Source of the DNA: Thermomonas sp.
GTDB taxonomy: Bacteria > Pseudomonadota > Gammaproteobacteria > Xanthomonadales > Xanthomonadaceae
Assembly: GCF_019104945.1 (NCBI RefSeq)
Contig: NZ_JAHRWW010000010.1
Span: forward strand, 30,647-94,646
Direction: 5' to 3'
Length of the DNA: 64,000 bases
Both the position numbers and the translations under genes were made by a program. This document shows, piece after piece, positions 18,392 through 29,987 of the stretch. How positions within the stretch are numbered: position 1 is the first letter of the stretch; every line of letters begins with the position of its first letter. Below the pieces are notes generated by a model that was not told where the DNA came from, did not search any database, and saw nothing but the letters and a program-made list of their open reading frames with translations.

Positions 18392-18473
18392 TCTTGCTAC
18401 AGAACGCATCCTGCGCTCACCATTCCACCCGGTGATTCGGCCTTTGCTCTTTTTAAGGGCAGAATGACGGCTT

Positions 18474-20288
18474 ATGCACCTCATTCAGCAACTCTGGCCA
18501 CAATTCGCCTTCGGGATCATCCTGATCGGTGGGCTATACCTTTTTATCAGCGAAAGGCTGCGGATCGACGTGTCCGCCATTTTGGTATTGGCCGCGCTGG
18601 TGCTTACTGGCCTGCTTGACGCCAACCAAGCGCTGTCGGGTTTTTCCAGTGAACCGGCCATTATCGTCGCCTCGGTCTTCGTCATTTCCGGCGCACTAGG
18701 TGCCACCGGTATTAGCGAGCGTCTCGGCGCGCTGGTGGAACGCGCCTCCGGCAATGCCGAATGGCGCACGATCGCCGTGGTGATGCCGCTGGTGGCGCTG
18801 CTTTCCGCATTCACCCATCATGTGATGGTCACCGCGATGATGCTGCCGTTGCTGCTGCGTCATGCGCGCAACCGCCATCTGCCCGCTTCGCGTCTGCTCA
18901 TGCCGATGTCGCTGGCGGCCTCTCTCGGCACCACCTTAACCCTGATCAGCGCCCCCGCCTTTCTGCTGGCCAACGATATGCTGCAGCGTAGCGGTGATGA
19001 TGGGCTGGGTATTTTTTCCATTACCCCGATTGGTGTGGCGCTGGTGTTTGTCGGCACCGCCTATATGCTGCTGACGCGCTGGCTGCTGCCCAAACGCAGC
19101 GGCGAGCAAAACGACGACGATTACCTGCGCCTCGACCGTTACCGTACCGAACTGGTTGTGGTGAAAGAAGGCCACTGGTGCACGCGCCCGCTGGGCGATC
19201 TGCAGAAAGTGCTGGGCCAGCGCTTCCGCCTGATCGGCTGGCTGCGCGACGGACAACGCCGCGACGACCTCGGCGCCAGCAGCCCCCTCTTGGCGGGTGA
19301 CGTACTCTTAGTCGAAGCCGCCGCCGACGAACTGCTGTCCCTGCACGACGATACCGGCCTAGATCTCAACGCCATTTCGCGCTTTGGCAACTGCGCCGAA
19401 GGCGAGGGCAAAGCGCAGCTGGTGCAAGCCGTGGTGGCGCCAGGTTCAGAATTTATCGGCCACAGCATTCGAGAACTCGACTTCGCCCGCCGCTTTCATA
19501 CCGTGATCGCCGGGCTCTGGCGGCGCGGCGAACAAATGGCCGACCGCCTCTCCGACGCGCGCCTGCGCGAAGGCGACCTACTGGTGCTCTGGGGGCAGCC
19601 CACGCGCTTTGCCGAACTCGCCAGCCACCACGGCTTCCTGATGCTGGTACCGTTCTCCGGGCAGGCCAAGCGCCGCCTCCGCGCACCGCTGGCGCTCGCC
19701 ATTTTAGGCGCCACCATTTTGGCCGCGGTCACCGAATGGCTGCCACCGCAGCTGGCCTTCCTGTTCGGCGCCTGCGCGCTGGTGGCTACCCGCTGCATCG
19801 ACGTGGAACAGGCCTACCGCAGCATCGACACACGCATCTTCGTGATGATCGCCGGGGTCATTCCGCTGGGCATCGCCATGGAACAAACCGGCACAGCGGC
19901 CCTGCTTGCACAGGGGCTTTCCCACCTCATCGCCCACTGGCCGCCGCTGGCTATTCTGTTGGTGATGTTCTCGCTCGCCGCGCTGCTCACCCAGGTGATG
20001 AGCGACGCCGCCACCACCGCCTTGCTTGGCCCCATTTCCATCGCCACCGCACAAGTGCTTGGCCTACCGCCCGCGCCCTTCGTCGTGTGCACGGCGCTGG
20101 GGGCCGTGGTCGCCTTTCTCACCCCCATTGGCCACCACGGCAATCTGCTTATTCTGAAACCCGGCCAATACAATTTTGGCGATTTTCTGCGCATCGGCCT
20201 GCCGCTCACCGCTTTAGCCGCTTTCGTGAGCGCATGGATGGCGCGTTGGTTGTGGATGGGTGGCCCGTTGCTGCCGCATATCGGCTAA
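18474..20288 (+). CDS. SLC13/DASS-type permease with two RCK_C (TrkA_C) domains
   Basis: A 604-residue transporter of the divalent anion:sodium symporter/ArsB superfamily. Membrane helices fill about 5-205 and 400-595. Between them two soluble TrkA_C-like domains (about 220-305 and 305-390; VVVKEGHWCTRPLG, GDVLLVEA, GSEFIGHSIRELDF, REGDLLVLWG) replace the usual loop. The motifs SFTHHVMVTAMMLPL and SDAATTALLGPI resemble the paired SNT/SDATT substrate and sodium sites, and the first copy here is divergent. The substrate is unknown; sulfate, dicarboxylate or other anions are possible. It lies 10 bases upstream of cls and may be cotranscribed. Confidence 0.85.
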   Translation: MHLIQQLWPQFAFGIILIGGLYLFISERLRIDVSAILVLAALVLTGLLDANQALSGFSSEPAIIVASVFVISGALGATGISERLGALVERASGNAEWRTIAVVMPLVALLSAFTHHVMVTAMMLPLLLRHARNRHLPASRLLMPMSLAASLGTTLTLISAPAFLLANDMLQRSGDDGLGIFSITPIGVALVFVGTAYMLLTRWLLPKRSGEQNDDDYLRLDRYRTELVVVKEGHWCTRPLGDLQKVLGQRFRLIGWLRDGQRRDDLGASSPLLAGDVLLVEAAADELLSLHDDTGLDLNAISRFGNCAEGEGKAQLVQAVVAPGSEFIGHSIRELDFARRFHTVIAGLWRRGEQMADRLSDARLREGDLLVLWGQPTRFAELASHHGFLMLVPFSGQAKRRLRAPLALAILGATILAAVTEWLPPQLAFLFGACALVATRCIDVEQAYRSIDTRIFVMIAGVIPLGIAMEQTGTAALLAQGLSHLIAHWPPLAILLVMFSLAALLTQVMSDAATTALLGPISIATAQVLGLPPAPFVVCTALGAVVAFLTPIGHHGNLLILKPGQYNFGDFLRIGLPLTALAAFVSAWMARWLWMGGPLLPHIG

Positions 20289-20297
20289 ATTCACACC

Positions 20298-21734
20298 ATG
20301 CTCGAAACGCTGCAGCACCTCTGGCACACCCTGTTAGCGCTGCCGCACGCACGTGCCTGGCTCACCGCCGCATGGGTTCTCTATTTTCTTGGTCTTGGTA
20401 GCTGGATCCTGCTGCAAAAACGCGAGCCTGTGGCCACTTTGAGCTGGCTCATCAGCTTGGCCGCGCTGCCGTATCTGGGCTTTTTCATCTACTACATCTT
20501 TGGCCCGCAGCGGCTCACCCGCCAGCGCCTGCGGCGACGGCGTACGCGGCTTGCCTTACCGCCAAGCGAGCACGACGCAAGCACCCAAGAACTACGCACC
20601 CTCGCGCAATCCACCACCGGCTACGCCCCCACCACGGCCTGCGACGTGCGCCTGCTGGTGGACGGTTGCAGCAAATACCCCGCACTGCTGGAGGCCATTG
20701 CCAGCGCCCGCCACCACGTCCACTTGGAGTACTACATCCTCGAGCCCGACCATACCGGGCGGTCCATTCGGGACGCCCTCATCGAACGCGCCAGCGCCGG
20801 GATTGCGGTGCGTTTACTGATCGACGCGGTTGGCTCCAAGCGTGCCCGCCGCACGTTTTTCAAGCCGCTTATTGACGCCGGAGGCGAAGTGGCTTGGTTT
20901 CACCCACCCAAGCTCTGGTTGCCTTGGCGCAGACCTTTGGTGAACCTGCGCACCCACCGCAAGATCGCGGTCATCGACGGCCGCGTTGGGTTTATTGGCG
21001 GCATCAACCTGACCGACGAAGAAGATCCAAGACGTCGCACCGACGCCTACCGCGACCTTCACCTACGTATTGAAGGCGACGCCGTTCGCAAACTGCAAGA
21101 TCTCTTTATTGACGACTGGGCCTACGCCACTGGTGGCCGCAATTTCATCAACGAAATCGCCTGCGTCATGCCGCGTTCCTGCCCCGGCGGCGTCCATGTG
21201 CAACTGCTCACCTCCGGCCCCGATTCGCCTTGGGAAGCCATCCACCGCCTCCACGTCAGCGCCATTCACGATGCCAAACGCCGCGTTTGGCTCGCCACGC
21301 CCTATTTTGTTCCCGGTGAAGCGGCGCTGATGGCGCTCACCTCGGCAGCACTCGGCGGGCTCGATGTGCGCTTATTGGTACCCAAGCGCAGCGATAGCCT
21401 GCTTGTCACCCTGTGTGTGCGCTCGTTTTACGACGACCTCATCAGTGCCGGCGTCAAAGTCTATGAATACGGCCCGCGCATGCTGCACACCAAGGCCTTA
21501 CTTGTAGACGATCAGCTCGCCATCGTTGGCAGCGCCAATTTCGACTACCGCAGCTTTCGGCTCAATTTTGAAGCTTCGCTCCTATTGAACTCGGCGCGTG
21601 TTGCCGAGCAGCTCTCAGACCTGCTTACTGGTGAGTTTCAGCACGCCCAGCAAGTTTCTGCGCAGCGCCCCAAACCACTTCTTGCCGTGCGCCTCCCCGA
21701 AGCCTTTGCGCGCCTGTTTGCGCCGCTGCTTTGA
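20298..21734 (+). CDS. cls: cardiolipin synthase (phospholipase D superfamily)
   Basis: Inner-membrane enzyme that joins two phosphatidylglycerol molecules to make cardiolipin. Two N-terminal membrane helices (about 20-40 and 50-70) precede two PLD domains. Both HKD motifs are intact: HRKIAVID near residue 219 and HTKALLVD near 398, each followed by the expected GGINL or GSANFDYRS block. 478 residues is the normal ClsA length. It follows the SLC13 transporter by ten bases and precedes the small membrane gene. Confidence 0.93.
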   Translation: MLETLQHLWHTLLALPHARAWLTAAWVLYFLGLGSWILLQKREPVATLSWLISLAALPYLGFFIYYIFGPQRLTRQRLRRRRTRLALPPSEHDASTQELRTLAQSTTGYAPTTACDVRLLVDGCSKYPALLEAIASARHHVHLEYYILEPDHTGRSIRDALIERASAGIAVRLLIDAVGSKRARRTFFKPLIDAGGEVAWFHPPKLWLPWRRPLVNLRTHRKIAVIDGRVGFIGGINLTDEEDPRRRTDAYRDLHLRIEGDAVRKLQDLFIDDWAYATGGRNFINEIACVMPRSCPGGVHVQLLTSGPDSPWEAIHRLHVSAIHDAKRRVWLATPYFVPGEAALMALTSAALGGLDVRLLVPKRSDSLLVTLCVRSFYDDLISAGVKVYEYGPRMLHTKALLVDDQLAIVGSANFDYRSFRLNFEASLLLNSARVAEQLSDLLTGEFQHAQQVSAQRPKPLLAVRLPEAFARLFAPLL

Positions 21735-21770
21735 CCGTACACTGCGCCTAGTTTCCACGGACATTTGCGC

Positions 21771-22028
21771 ATGCATTGGCTTTTTCTTCTTTTTTCCATC
21801 GCCGCGATGGCGTTTGCCATGCTCACCACGTCCACCGGCCTACTCGCGGCCTGTCTGCTCGCCGCATTTGTCTTCTTCCTCGTCTGGGTCTATGCGATGT
21901 ACCGCGCGCGTTTTCCCGAAACCCCGCGCGACATCACCACCGCCATCGACCTTTCCGAACTGCGCCGCCTGCGTGAGCAGGCACAGGCGCGCAAACAAGC
22001 TCAAGCAGAGGATGACCCCCAACCATGA
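21771..22028 (+). CDS. small two-helix membrane protein upstream of pdxJ
   Basis: An 85-residue protein with two transmembrane segments (about 3-20 and 24-45) and a charged cytoplasmic tail rich in Arg, Gln and Ala ([19 protein letters not shown]). I use the ATG at 21771, not the TTG two codons before it. Its stop overlaps the pdxJ start as ATGA, so it is probably translated together with pdxJ. I recognise no family and no function can be assigned. Confidence 0.7.
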   Translation: MHWLFLLFSIAAMAFAMLTTSTGLLAACLLAAFVFFLVWVYAMYRARFPETPRDITTAIDLSELRRLREQAQARKQAQAEDDPQP

Positions 22029-22777
22029 CTGTTCTTAGCGTTAACCTCAACAAAATCGCGGTGCTGCGCAACTCGCGCGGCGGCGATGAACCCTCGGTGC
22101 TCCGCGCTGGCATCACCTGCTTGGACGCCGGTGCCCATGGCCTTACCGTGCACCCACGCCCGGATGCGCGGCATATCCGCCACGACGACGTGCTCACCCT
22201 TGGCCAGCTCTGCCGCGAACGTAACGTAGAATTCAATGTGGAAGGCAACCCGTTTGCCCCACCTCGCCCTGGCTATCTTGGGCTATTGGCTCTGTGCGAA
22301 CGCGTGCGGCCTGCGCAGGTGACCCTTGTGCCCGATGGTGACGGTCAACTCACCTCCGACCACGGGTTTAATTTTGCCCGCGATGGCCGCCAGCTTGCGC
22401 CTTTAATCGCACAGTTCAAAGCACTCGGCGCACGCGTCAGCGTGTTTGTGGATGTGGGCGACACCGACGTTGCCACCGCCGCGGCGCTCGGTGCCGATCG
22501 CGTGGAGCTTTACACCGGCCCCTACGCCGAAGCCTTTGCATCAGGCCACCCTGAAGCTGCCCTAGCTGCGGCCGCTGATACCGCGCGCCGCGCCCAGCAG
22601 GCCGGGCTCGAGGTCAATGCCGGGCATGATCTCAACCAAGCCAATCTCCCCAGTTTTCTTGCCAACGTGCCGCAAGTACAAGAGGTGTCGATTGGCCATG
22701 CGCTGATCGGTGAAGCGCTGTACGACGGCCTCGTGGCTACCGTGCGCGCCTATCGCCGCATTGTCGAAGCATCTTGA
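22025..22777 (+). CDS. pdxJ: pyridoxine 5'-phosphate synthase
   Basis: Last enzyme of the DXP-dependent vitamin B6 route. It condenses 1-deoxyxylulose 5-phosphate and 3-amino-2-oxopropyl phosphate into pyridoxine 5'-phosphate. The 250-residue TIM barrel begins [15 protein letters not shown] and contains HPRPDARHI (His/Arg active site near 42-50), FNVEGNP near 72, VTLVPDG near 102, and the GAxHDLN-like phosphate-binding turn [11 protein letters not shown] near 204. Everything expected is present. It is translationally coupled to the small membrane gene and ends at a hairpin shared with the convergent exbD operon. Confidence 0.97.
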   Translation: MTVLSVNLNKIAVLRNSRGGDEPSVLRAGITCLDAGAHGLTVHPRPDARHIRHDDVLTLGQLCRERNVEFNVEGNPFAPPRPGYLGLLALCERVRPAQVTLVPDGDGQLTSDHGFNFARDGRQLAPLIAQFKALGARVSVFVDVGDTDVATAAALGADRVELYTGPYAEAFASGHPEAALAAAADTARRAQQAGLEVNAGHDLNQANLPSFLANVPQVQEVSIGHALIGEALYDGLVATVRAYRRIVEAS

Positions 22778-22797
22778 AGCCACTGATTTCTTGAGGC

Positions 22798-22826
22798 AAA
22801 AAAACGCCGCCCATTGGGCGGCGTTT
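22798..22826 (-). terminator. intrinsic terminator of the tonB-exbBDD cluster
   Basis: An 11-bp stem (AAACGCCGCCC / GGGCGGCGTTT) with an ATT loop. On the minus strand it runs into seven T residues, so it fits the end of the exbD transcript. On the plus strand it also lies just after pdxJ and could serve both convergent units. Confidence 0.85.
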
Positions 22827-22867
22827 CGTCATCCACGACGCGCTCCGCAAACCGGAGCAGTCAATGT

Positions 22868-23269
22868 TTACTTCTGTACAAAGCCAATCTTGTACATGTC
22901 GGCATTCTTGGCCGCAGCCAAAACCTTTGCCAACACGCCGTATTCAGCGGCTTCATTCGTGTCAATTTGCAGTTCCGGCTGGTTGGTCGGGTCCTGTGCC
23001 ACGGTTTCTACCATCTGACGTTCCAACTGGCTGACGTCCACCAAGGTGTTGTTCCAATACACCTCACCGGATGCGGCGATGCGCAGTTCGATGGGCTTGG
23101 GTGGTTCCTTGGGGTTATCCGGCTTTTTGTCGGTCTTTTGTGGCAGGTCCACGTCCACCGGCACCGATTGGATCGGCATGGTGACCATGAAGATGATCAG
23201 CAATACCAACATCACGTCCACGAGGGGCGTTACGTTGATTTCGGCCATCGCGCTCTGGCTTGCAGCCAT
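22868..23269 (-). CDS. exbD: ExbD/TolR family protein (second ExbD)
   Basis: A 133-residue proton-channel subunit of a TonB-energising complex. One N-terminal membrane helix follows [19 protein letters not shown], which holds the conserved channel Asp. The rest is a periplasmic domain. It is the last gene of the cluster, 12 bases after another exbD. Two different ExbD genes behind one ExbB are typical of Xanthomonas, where the second ExbD has been tied to particular uptake tasks. The two share the helix but differ strongly in the periplasmic part. Confidence 0.93.
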   Translation of the reverse strand: MAASQSAMAEINVTPLVDVMLVLLIIFMVTMPIQSVPVDVDLPQKTDKKPDNPKEPPKPIELRIAASGEVYWNNTLVDVSQLERQMVETVAQDPTNQPELQIDTNEAAEYGVLAKVLAAAKNADMYKIGFVQK

Positions 23270-23281
23270 TGTTCGTTCTCC

Positions 23282-23710
23282 TTACTGGCCTTTCTTGGGC
23301 GGCGTGGTCACAAAACCGACCTTTGCCATACCCTGCATCTGCGCGATCTTTACCACATCGTTGATAAGACGATACTGCGTGGTCTTATCAGCGCGGATCT
23401 GAACCGGCGGCTGCGGCATCTTCTGGGCTTCCACCGACAGGCGACTTTCGATCGCCTGCTTGGTGGACGGTTCATCATTCAGGAAGTAATCGCCGTTCTC
23501 GGTCACCGAGATGGTGATCGGTGGAACTGCTTGTTTGGTTTCTTCCTTCTTGATGACCTGAGCTTCAGGCAGCTGCACCTTGACCTTGTGGTTCATCAGC
23601 GGCGTGGTGATCATGAAGATGATCAGCAGCACCAACATCACGTCTACCAGCGGCGTGACGTTGATTTCGGCCATTGGGCCGCCTTCTTGTTTACCAACAC
23701 TTGCACCCAT
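23282..23710 (-). CDS. exbD: ExbD/TolR family protein (first ExbD)
   Basis: A 142-residue ExbD with the membrane helix [20 protein letters not shown] (Asp in the lipid phase carries protons) and a periplasmic domain (about 40-142). It is directly downstream of exbB and upstream of the second exbD in the same orientation. With ExbB it forms the motor that drives TonB. Confidence 0.95.
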   Translation of the reverse strand: MGASVGKQEGGPMAEINVTPLVDVMLVLLIIFMITTPLMNHKVKVQLPEAQVIKKEETKQAVPPITISVTENGDYFLNDEPSTKQAIESRLSVEAQKMPQPPVQIRADKTTQYRLINDVVKIAQMQGMAKVGFVTTPPKKGQ

Positions 23711-23745
23711 GGTCAGGGGCCTCCGTCAGTTCCAGTGCGCTACGA

Positions 23746-24498
23746 TCAACGACCCGTCTCGCCAACACGCGAACCGGTAGCGAAGAAATCGTGCAGGTCG
23801 TGGGCGAAGGTGTCGAACTGGTTGTTGGTGATGCGGTTGAAGCGCACGAAGGCGTTGTACGCCAGCAGCGCCGGGATCGCGGCGAACAGACCGATCGCGG
23901 TCATGATCAGCGCTTCACCCACCGGACCGGCCACGGCCGAGATGGAGGCGTCGCCCGAAGAACCGATCTTGATCAGGGCGTGGTAGATGCCCCACACGGT
24001 ACCCAGCAGACCGACGAACGGTGCAGCCGAACCCACGGTGGCGAGCACGGTCAAGCCGTCTTCCAGGCCCAGCGATTCGCGGGTCACGGCCTGACGCAGG
24101 GCGCGATCAACGAATTCCGAACGGTTCAGCGATTCGGCCAGCTTGGAACCGTCATTGCGCTGGTGGTGCGCGGCGGCTTGGGCGGCGTCCAGCGCGATCT
24201 TGGAGAACGGCTCGGACTTCGGCTGTTCTTCCATGAAGCGGATGGCGTCTTGGGCATTAGTGGTTTCCCAGAACGTGCTAACCACGCGATCGGCACGGCC
24301 GCGCAGACGCATGTTCTTTAGGAAGTTGATGATGATCCAGTACCAAGACATCAGCGACATAATGGCAAGTGTCACGAAGACTACCCAGCCTACCGCGTCG
24401 AAGTTTTGGATCAGATGGTCAAAGCCCATCGCCTGCAGCGCGGCGGCATTGTTGCCCCCGGCAGCGGCAGGAGCGGCAGCAGTCGTTTCTTGCAACAT
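23746..24498 (-). CDS. exbB: ExbB, MotA/TolQ/ExbB proton channel family
   Basis: A 250-residue inner-membrane motor protein. Three membrane segments lie at about 36-58, 150-172 and 195-217 with a large cytoplasmic loop between the first two. The family core is seen in GLLGTVWGIYHAL near 165 and GLFAAIPALLAYN near 202. Its low-complexity Ala/Gly N terminus is outside the core. GGTATAGGGT lies before the ATG. It forms the pentameric ring around ExbD and works with the TonB encoded upstream. Confidence 0.96.
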   Translation of the reverse strand: MLQETTAAAPAAAGGNNAAALQAMGFDHLIQNFDAVGWVVFVTLAIMSLMSWYWIIINFLKNMRLRGRADRVVSTFWETTNAQDAIRFMEEQPKSEPFSKIALDAAQAAAHHQRNDGSKLAESLNRSEFVDRALRQAVTRESLGLEDGLTVLATVGSAAPFVGLLGTVWGIYHALIKIGSSGDASISAVAGPVGEALIMTAIGLFAAIPALLAYNAFVRFNRITNNQFDTFAHDLHDFFATGSRVGETGR

Positions 24499-24579
24499 AC
24501 CCTATACCTTTGGATGTCGTGGATGGAGGTGGTTCAAATTTACAGCGAACGTGGGATACAGCAGGTGGAGCACTAACAA

Positions 24580-25254
24580 TTACATCTTGAACTCAACCGG
24601 GACGCGTACGCGGCTGGCCACTTTCTGACCATTGCGAACTTCCGGGTTGAAGCGCCACTTGCGTGCAGCCTGCATAGCAGAGCGATCCAAGTTGCGGTTA
24701 CCGCTGGACTTCTCCACTTCAACATCCAGCACGCCGCCACTGGCGTCGATGCTAACGATCAAAATGGTGGTGCCCTGAATACCGCGACGCATTTCTTCCG
24801 GCGGATACTTCGGCGGGTTCATGCCACGCGATGATGGATCCACGCTGGAGCCGATGTCCGGGGTTGCGGACGGCGGCGGCGGTGGCGACGGCGGCGGAGC
24901 AACGGTATCGACAGCACGCGCTTGATCCAGCACAACCGGCGGATCTTCCGGCGGCGGCGGCAGCACGGTCTTCACCGTTGGCGGCGCCAAGGTTTTGATC
25001 GGCGGCGGCGGCTTGTCCGTCGGCGGCGGCGGTGGTGGCGGCGGCGGTGGCGGTGGCGGTGGCTCGATAAAGGTCACGCTCACCACGTCCTGCTTCTCAA
25101 CGTCTTGAGCAGGAGGTGAGATTGGGGCCAACAGCAGCAACAGGGCTGCCGCGTGAAGCGCGATGGCGAAGCTAATGCCGGCAATGCGAGGCCAGTTCAA
25201 TTCTTCGCTATCGCGGCTATCTTTCTTCTCGATGTAGGCGAGATCTTCCGTCAT
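24580..25254 (-). CDS. tonB: TonB energy transducer with long poly-proline spacer
   Basis: Links the ExbBD motor to outer-membrane receptors. A membrane anchor (about 24-42) is followed by a periplasmic spacer with an uninterrupted run of 14 prolines near residues 65-78 and further Pro blocks to about 130. The C-terminal TonB domain (about 145-224) has YPPEEMRRGIQGTTILIV and the terminal ARKWRFNPEV signature. I use the ATG at 25254; a GTG two codons upstream is possible. First gene of the tonB-exbB-exbD-exbD cluster. Confidence 0.95.
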   Translation of the reverse strand: MTEDLAYIEKKDSRDSEELNWPRIAGISFAIALHAAALLLLLAPISPPAQDVEKQDVVSVTFIEPPPPPPPPPPPPPPTDKPPPPIKTLAPPTVKTVLPPPPEDPPVVLDQARAVDTVAPPPSPPPPPSATPDIGSSVDPSSRGMNPPKYPPEEMRRGIQGTTILIVSIDASGGVLDVEVEKSSGNRNLDRSAMQAARKWRFNPEVRNGQKVASRVRVPVEFKM

Positions 25255-25277
25255 GCGCACGGCTCTTGTGTGGGGGG

Positions 25278-25298
25278 CTCTGGTGGTTCACACCAGAG
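25278..25298 (-). promoter_or_regulatory. hairpin in the tonB 5' leader
   Basis: CTCTGGTG and CACCAGAG form a perfect 8-bp stem with a five-base loop, 23 bases upstream of the tonB ATG. It is not followed by a T-run in the direction of tonB. It could shape mRNA stability or be a protein-binding dyad. I found no convincing Fur box here. Confidence 0.4.
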
Positions 25299-25407
25299 TT
25301 AATTCGGTAGCGATTTTTACATCGCCGGAACTGTCAAGTTTATATCAAATGCTGCGACTTGTTCCAAGTCTTTGCGCTGATATAAGCAAAAAAATGTGCT
25401 GAATTTC

Positions 25408-26508
25408 TCAACGTGACAGGATGAGTTTGGCGTCCGCCGGTTTTTTCACACCCTTTTCGAGTGCTTTTTTCGCGGCGTCCTTGGCCTGCGCTTTCTTGCC
25501 ATCCATATCGAGCACCTTGGCAAGATTGAGATAGCCTTCGCCGTCGTCCATCATCGGCGCAGCGCGCTGATAAAGGGCAATGGCTTGTGCCAGCTTGTCT
25601 TCAAAATAGGCGTTTTGTGCAAGCACTTGCAAGTCGCGGCCTAAATCTGGGCCGGGCTTCAAGATGCCCTTGGCTTCGCCGTCTTCGATGACCTTTTGTG
25701 CATCAGCCCAGCGCTCGGCATTCATGTAGCCGACGTAGAGCGAGCGCAGTTCGCGCTGCTCGGTCAGCATGCCGCGCTTGTAAGCGTCTTCCATCAGCAC
25801 ATTGGCTTCGGGGAATTTATCCGCCGATTGCAGCGCCGACACCGCATTCATCAGCATGCGCTTGTCGCTTGGATTTTTTTCAAACAGCGACTTGTACACC
25901 TCGGCCGCTTCGACATTGCGGTTAAGGCTAGAGAGCAGCGCGCCGCGAATGGCGATGTGATCCGGCTTATCGGACTTCGTTTCGGCGAGGAAACGGTCCA
26001 ATACCTTCATCGATTCTTCGTACTTCTCTTCTTGGTACAAGATGATGGCCAAGTTCAACATAGTCGAATAATGGCCATCGTTGTCCAGCCCATCGGCGGC
26101 CACCGCTTTGGCGAAGTAGTCGGCGGCTTTGTTCTGGTCGTCGAGATTGGACGCGGCATTACCCGCCATGGAATAGGCGATGGACTTGTCGTAGGCGTTC
26201 GCCGCCGCATTGGCGCCAATTTCATCGGCGGCCACGGTGACGCCTGCCCAGTCATCCTTTTCGTACTTTTCCTGCATGGCTTGCAGCTGCTTGATCAGCT
26301 TCTGCGAGGCCTTGGTTTCCGGCGACTTGCGGCTGGCATTGGGATACAGCGGCGGTTTGGCCGCTTCTTCCTTCTTGTTCTTGCTTTGCGAGCGATCGCG
26401 GCGGCTGCCCGCCGATTGCGGGTCCGCATGCGCCATAGGTGCCACGAGCGCCACGCCAAGAACCATGGCCAAGGCAGTAACGAGAGGACGGCGAAGTTGC
26501 AGGTACAT
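25408..26508 (-). CDS. exported tetratricopeptide-repeat protein
   Basis: A 366-residue periplasmic protein. The signal peptide ends at AHA-D (about 26-29), followed by a charged Ser/Lys/Glu-rich linker (30-65). TPR-type helix pairs run through most of the rest, seen as repeated A-x(n)-Y/F blocks such as YFAKAVAADG, ILYQEEKYEESMKVLDRFL, AEVYKSLFEKNP and AIALYQRAAPM. GAGG lies eight bases before the chosen ATG at 26508, and an in-frame codon further upstream lacks such a site. It follows the tonB promoter in the same orientation. TPR proteins next to tonB may act as scaffolds, but the partner is not known. Confidence 0.8.
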   Translation of the reverse strand: MYLQLRRPLVTALAMVLGVALVAPMAHADPQSAGSRRDRSQSKNKKEEAAKPPLYPNASRKSPETKASQKLIKQLQAMQEKYEKDDWAGVTVAADEIGANAAANAYDKSIAYSMAGNAASNLDDQNKAADYFAKAVAADGLDNDGHYSTMLNLAIILYQEEKYEESMKVLDRFLAETKSDKPDHIAIRGALLSSLNRNVEAAEVYKSLFEKNPSDKRMLMNAVSALQSADKFPEANVLMEDAYKRGMLTEQRELRSLYVGYMNAERWADAQKVIEDGEAKGILKPGPDLGRDLQVLAQNAYFEDKLAQAIALYQRAAPMMDDGEGYLNLAKVLDMDGKKAQAKDAAKKALEKGVKKPADAKLILSR

Positions 26509-26608
26509 GGTGTTCACCTCAATGGCGGGAGCCGCACTATATCGCAAGCGGGCAATATGGGGAACGTATCAGAGTGTACGGGCTTTTACCCATGCCAAAT
26601 GTCGTGGT

Positions 26609-27421
26609 TCAACGGCACTTCGGCGTATGGCCCGCTTTGCGTGCGGCCTGCATCACCGGAAGCAAGCCTTGCGCACGCGCCTGCAGCTCGCGTAGGCGTG
26701 ATTGCGGGTCTGGATGGGTGGAAAGCCACTGCGGCGGCCGGTTGGCATCCGCAGCGGCCATATTGCGCCACAGCGCGACGGCGCCTTCCGGGTTAAATCC
26801 CGCTTTGGCCATCAGCTGCTGCCCCACCACATCCGCCTCGCTTTCTTGGGTGCGGGAATTGGGCAGGAGGAAGGTGCCTTGCAGCAGTGCGCCGCCCAAC
26901 TGCTGCGTGGTTTGCGTGGCGGCATCCCCATAGCGCGCGCCCACCAACGCCCCAGCAAGCCCCAGCCCGGTTTGCGCGGCGAGCTGCCGTGTAATGCGTT
27001 CGTCGTGATGGCGCGAGACCACGTGCCCCACCTCGTGTGCGATCACGCCCGCCAATTCATCCTGGTTTTTCGCCACGGTGAAAATGCCGGTGTACACCCC
27101 GATTTTGCCACCAGGAAGCGCCCACGCGTTGGTTTCGTTGTTATTGAACAATGCGTATTCCCAGCGCACTTGGTTCCAAGGCGCGGGCAGCTGGGCGGTG
27201 ACGGCACGCACCACACAGCCCACGTAGGCGGTGAGCTGTGGGTCTTTCGACAGCGACGATTCTTTCTTGGCTTCAGCAAAGGCCTGTAGCCCCATTTGCT
27301 CTAGCTGTGCCTGCGACACGCCGCCCACATACTGGGTGCGCCCCGTGGGCGAGGTGCTGGTGGCGCAGGCCGCCAGCACGAGCAGCACCGCCCAGCCCAG
27401 CCCGCGTGCTGGATTCACCAT
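26609..27421 (-). CDS. M48-family zinc metalloprotease lipoprotein (YcaL/LoiP-like)
   Basis: A 270-residue envelope protease of the M48 family, probably involved in outer-membrane protein quality control. The lipoprotein signal ends LLVLAAC (Cys19). The zinc site HEVGH is at 129-133, and the third ligand Glu is in ESEADVVG near 197. GGGG lies eight bases before the ATG at 27421. It begins 13 bases after gyrB stops and so could be read from the gyrB transcript. Confidence 0.88.
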   Translation of the reverse strand: MVNPARGLGWAVLLVLAACATSTSPTGRTQYVGGVSQAQLEQMGLQAFAEAKKESSLSKDPQLTAYVGCVVRAVTAQLPAPWNQVRWEYALFNNNETNAWALPGGKIGVYTGIFTVAKNQDELAGVIAHEVGHVVSRHHDERITRQLAAQTGLGLAGALVGARYGDAATQTTQQLGGALLQGTFLLPNSRTQESEADVVGQQLMAKAGFNPEGAVALWRNMAAADANRPPQWLSTHPDPQSRLRELQARAQGLLPVMQAARKAGHTPKCR

Positions 27422-27434
27422 CGTCATTACCCCG

Positions 27435-29906
<2,472 letters not shown>

Positions 29907-29987
29907 CTACTCCCGTAGTGCGCTTCGGCTAGCCCGAAACGCATTTATCATTAATGGCTTACAGTATAGCAGCCCACCAAGCGCCCC

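Noticed and set aside
22814..23986. 390-codon open frame on the plus strand opposite both exbD genes
   Set aside because: It is antisense to two clear ExbD genes and the exbB 3' end, has a His/Arg-rich composition with no domain, and starts inside a terminator hairpin. It is a shadow frame.
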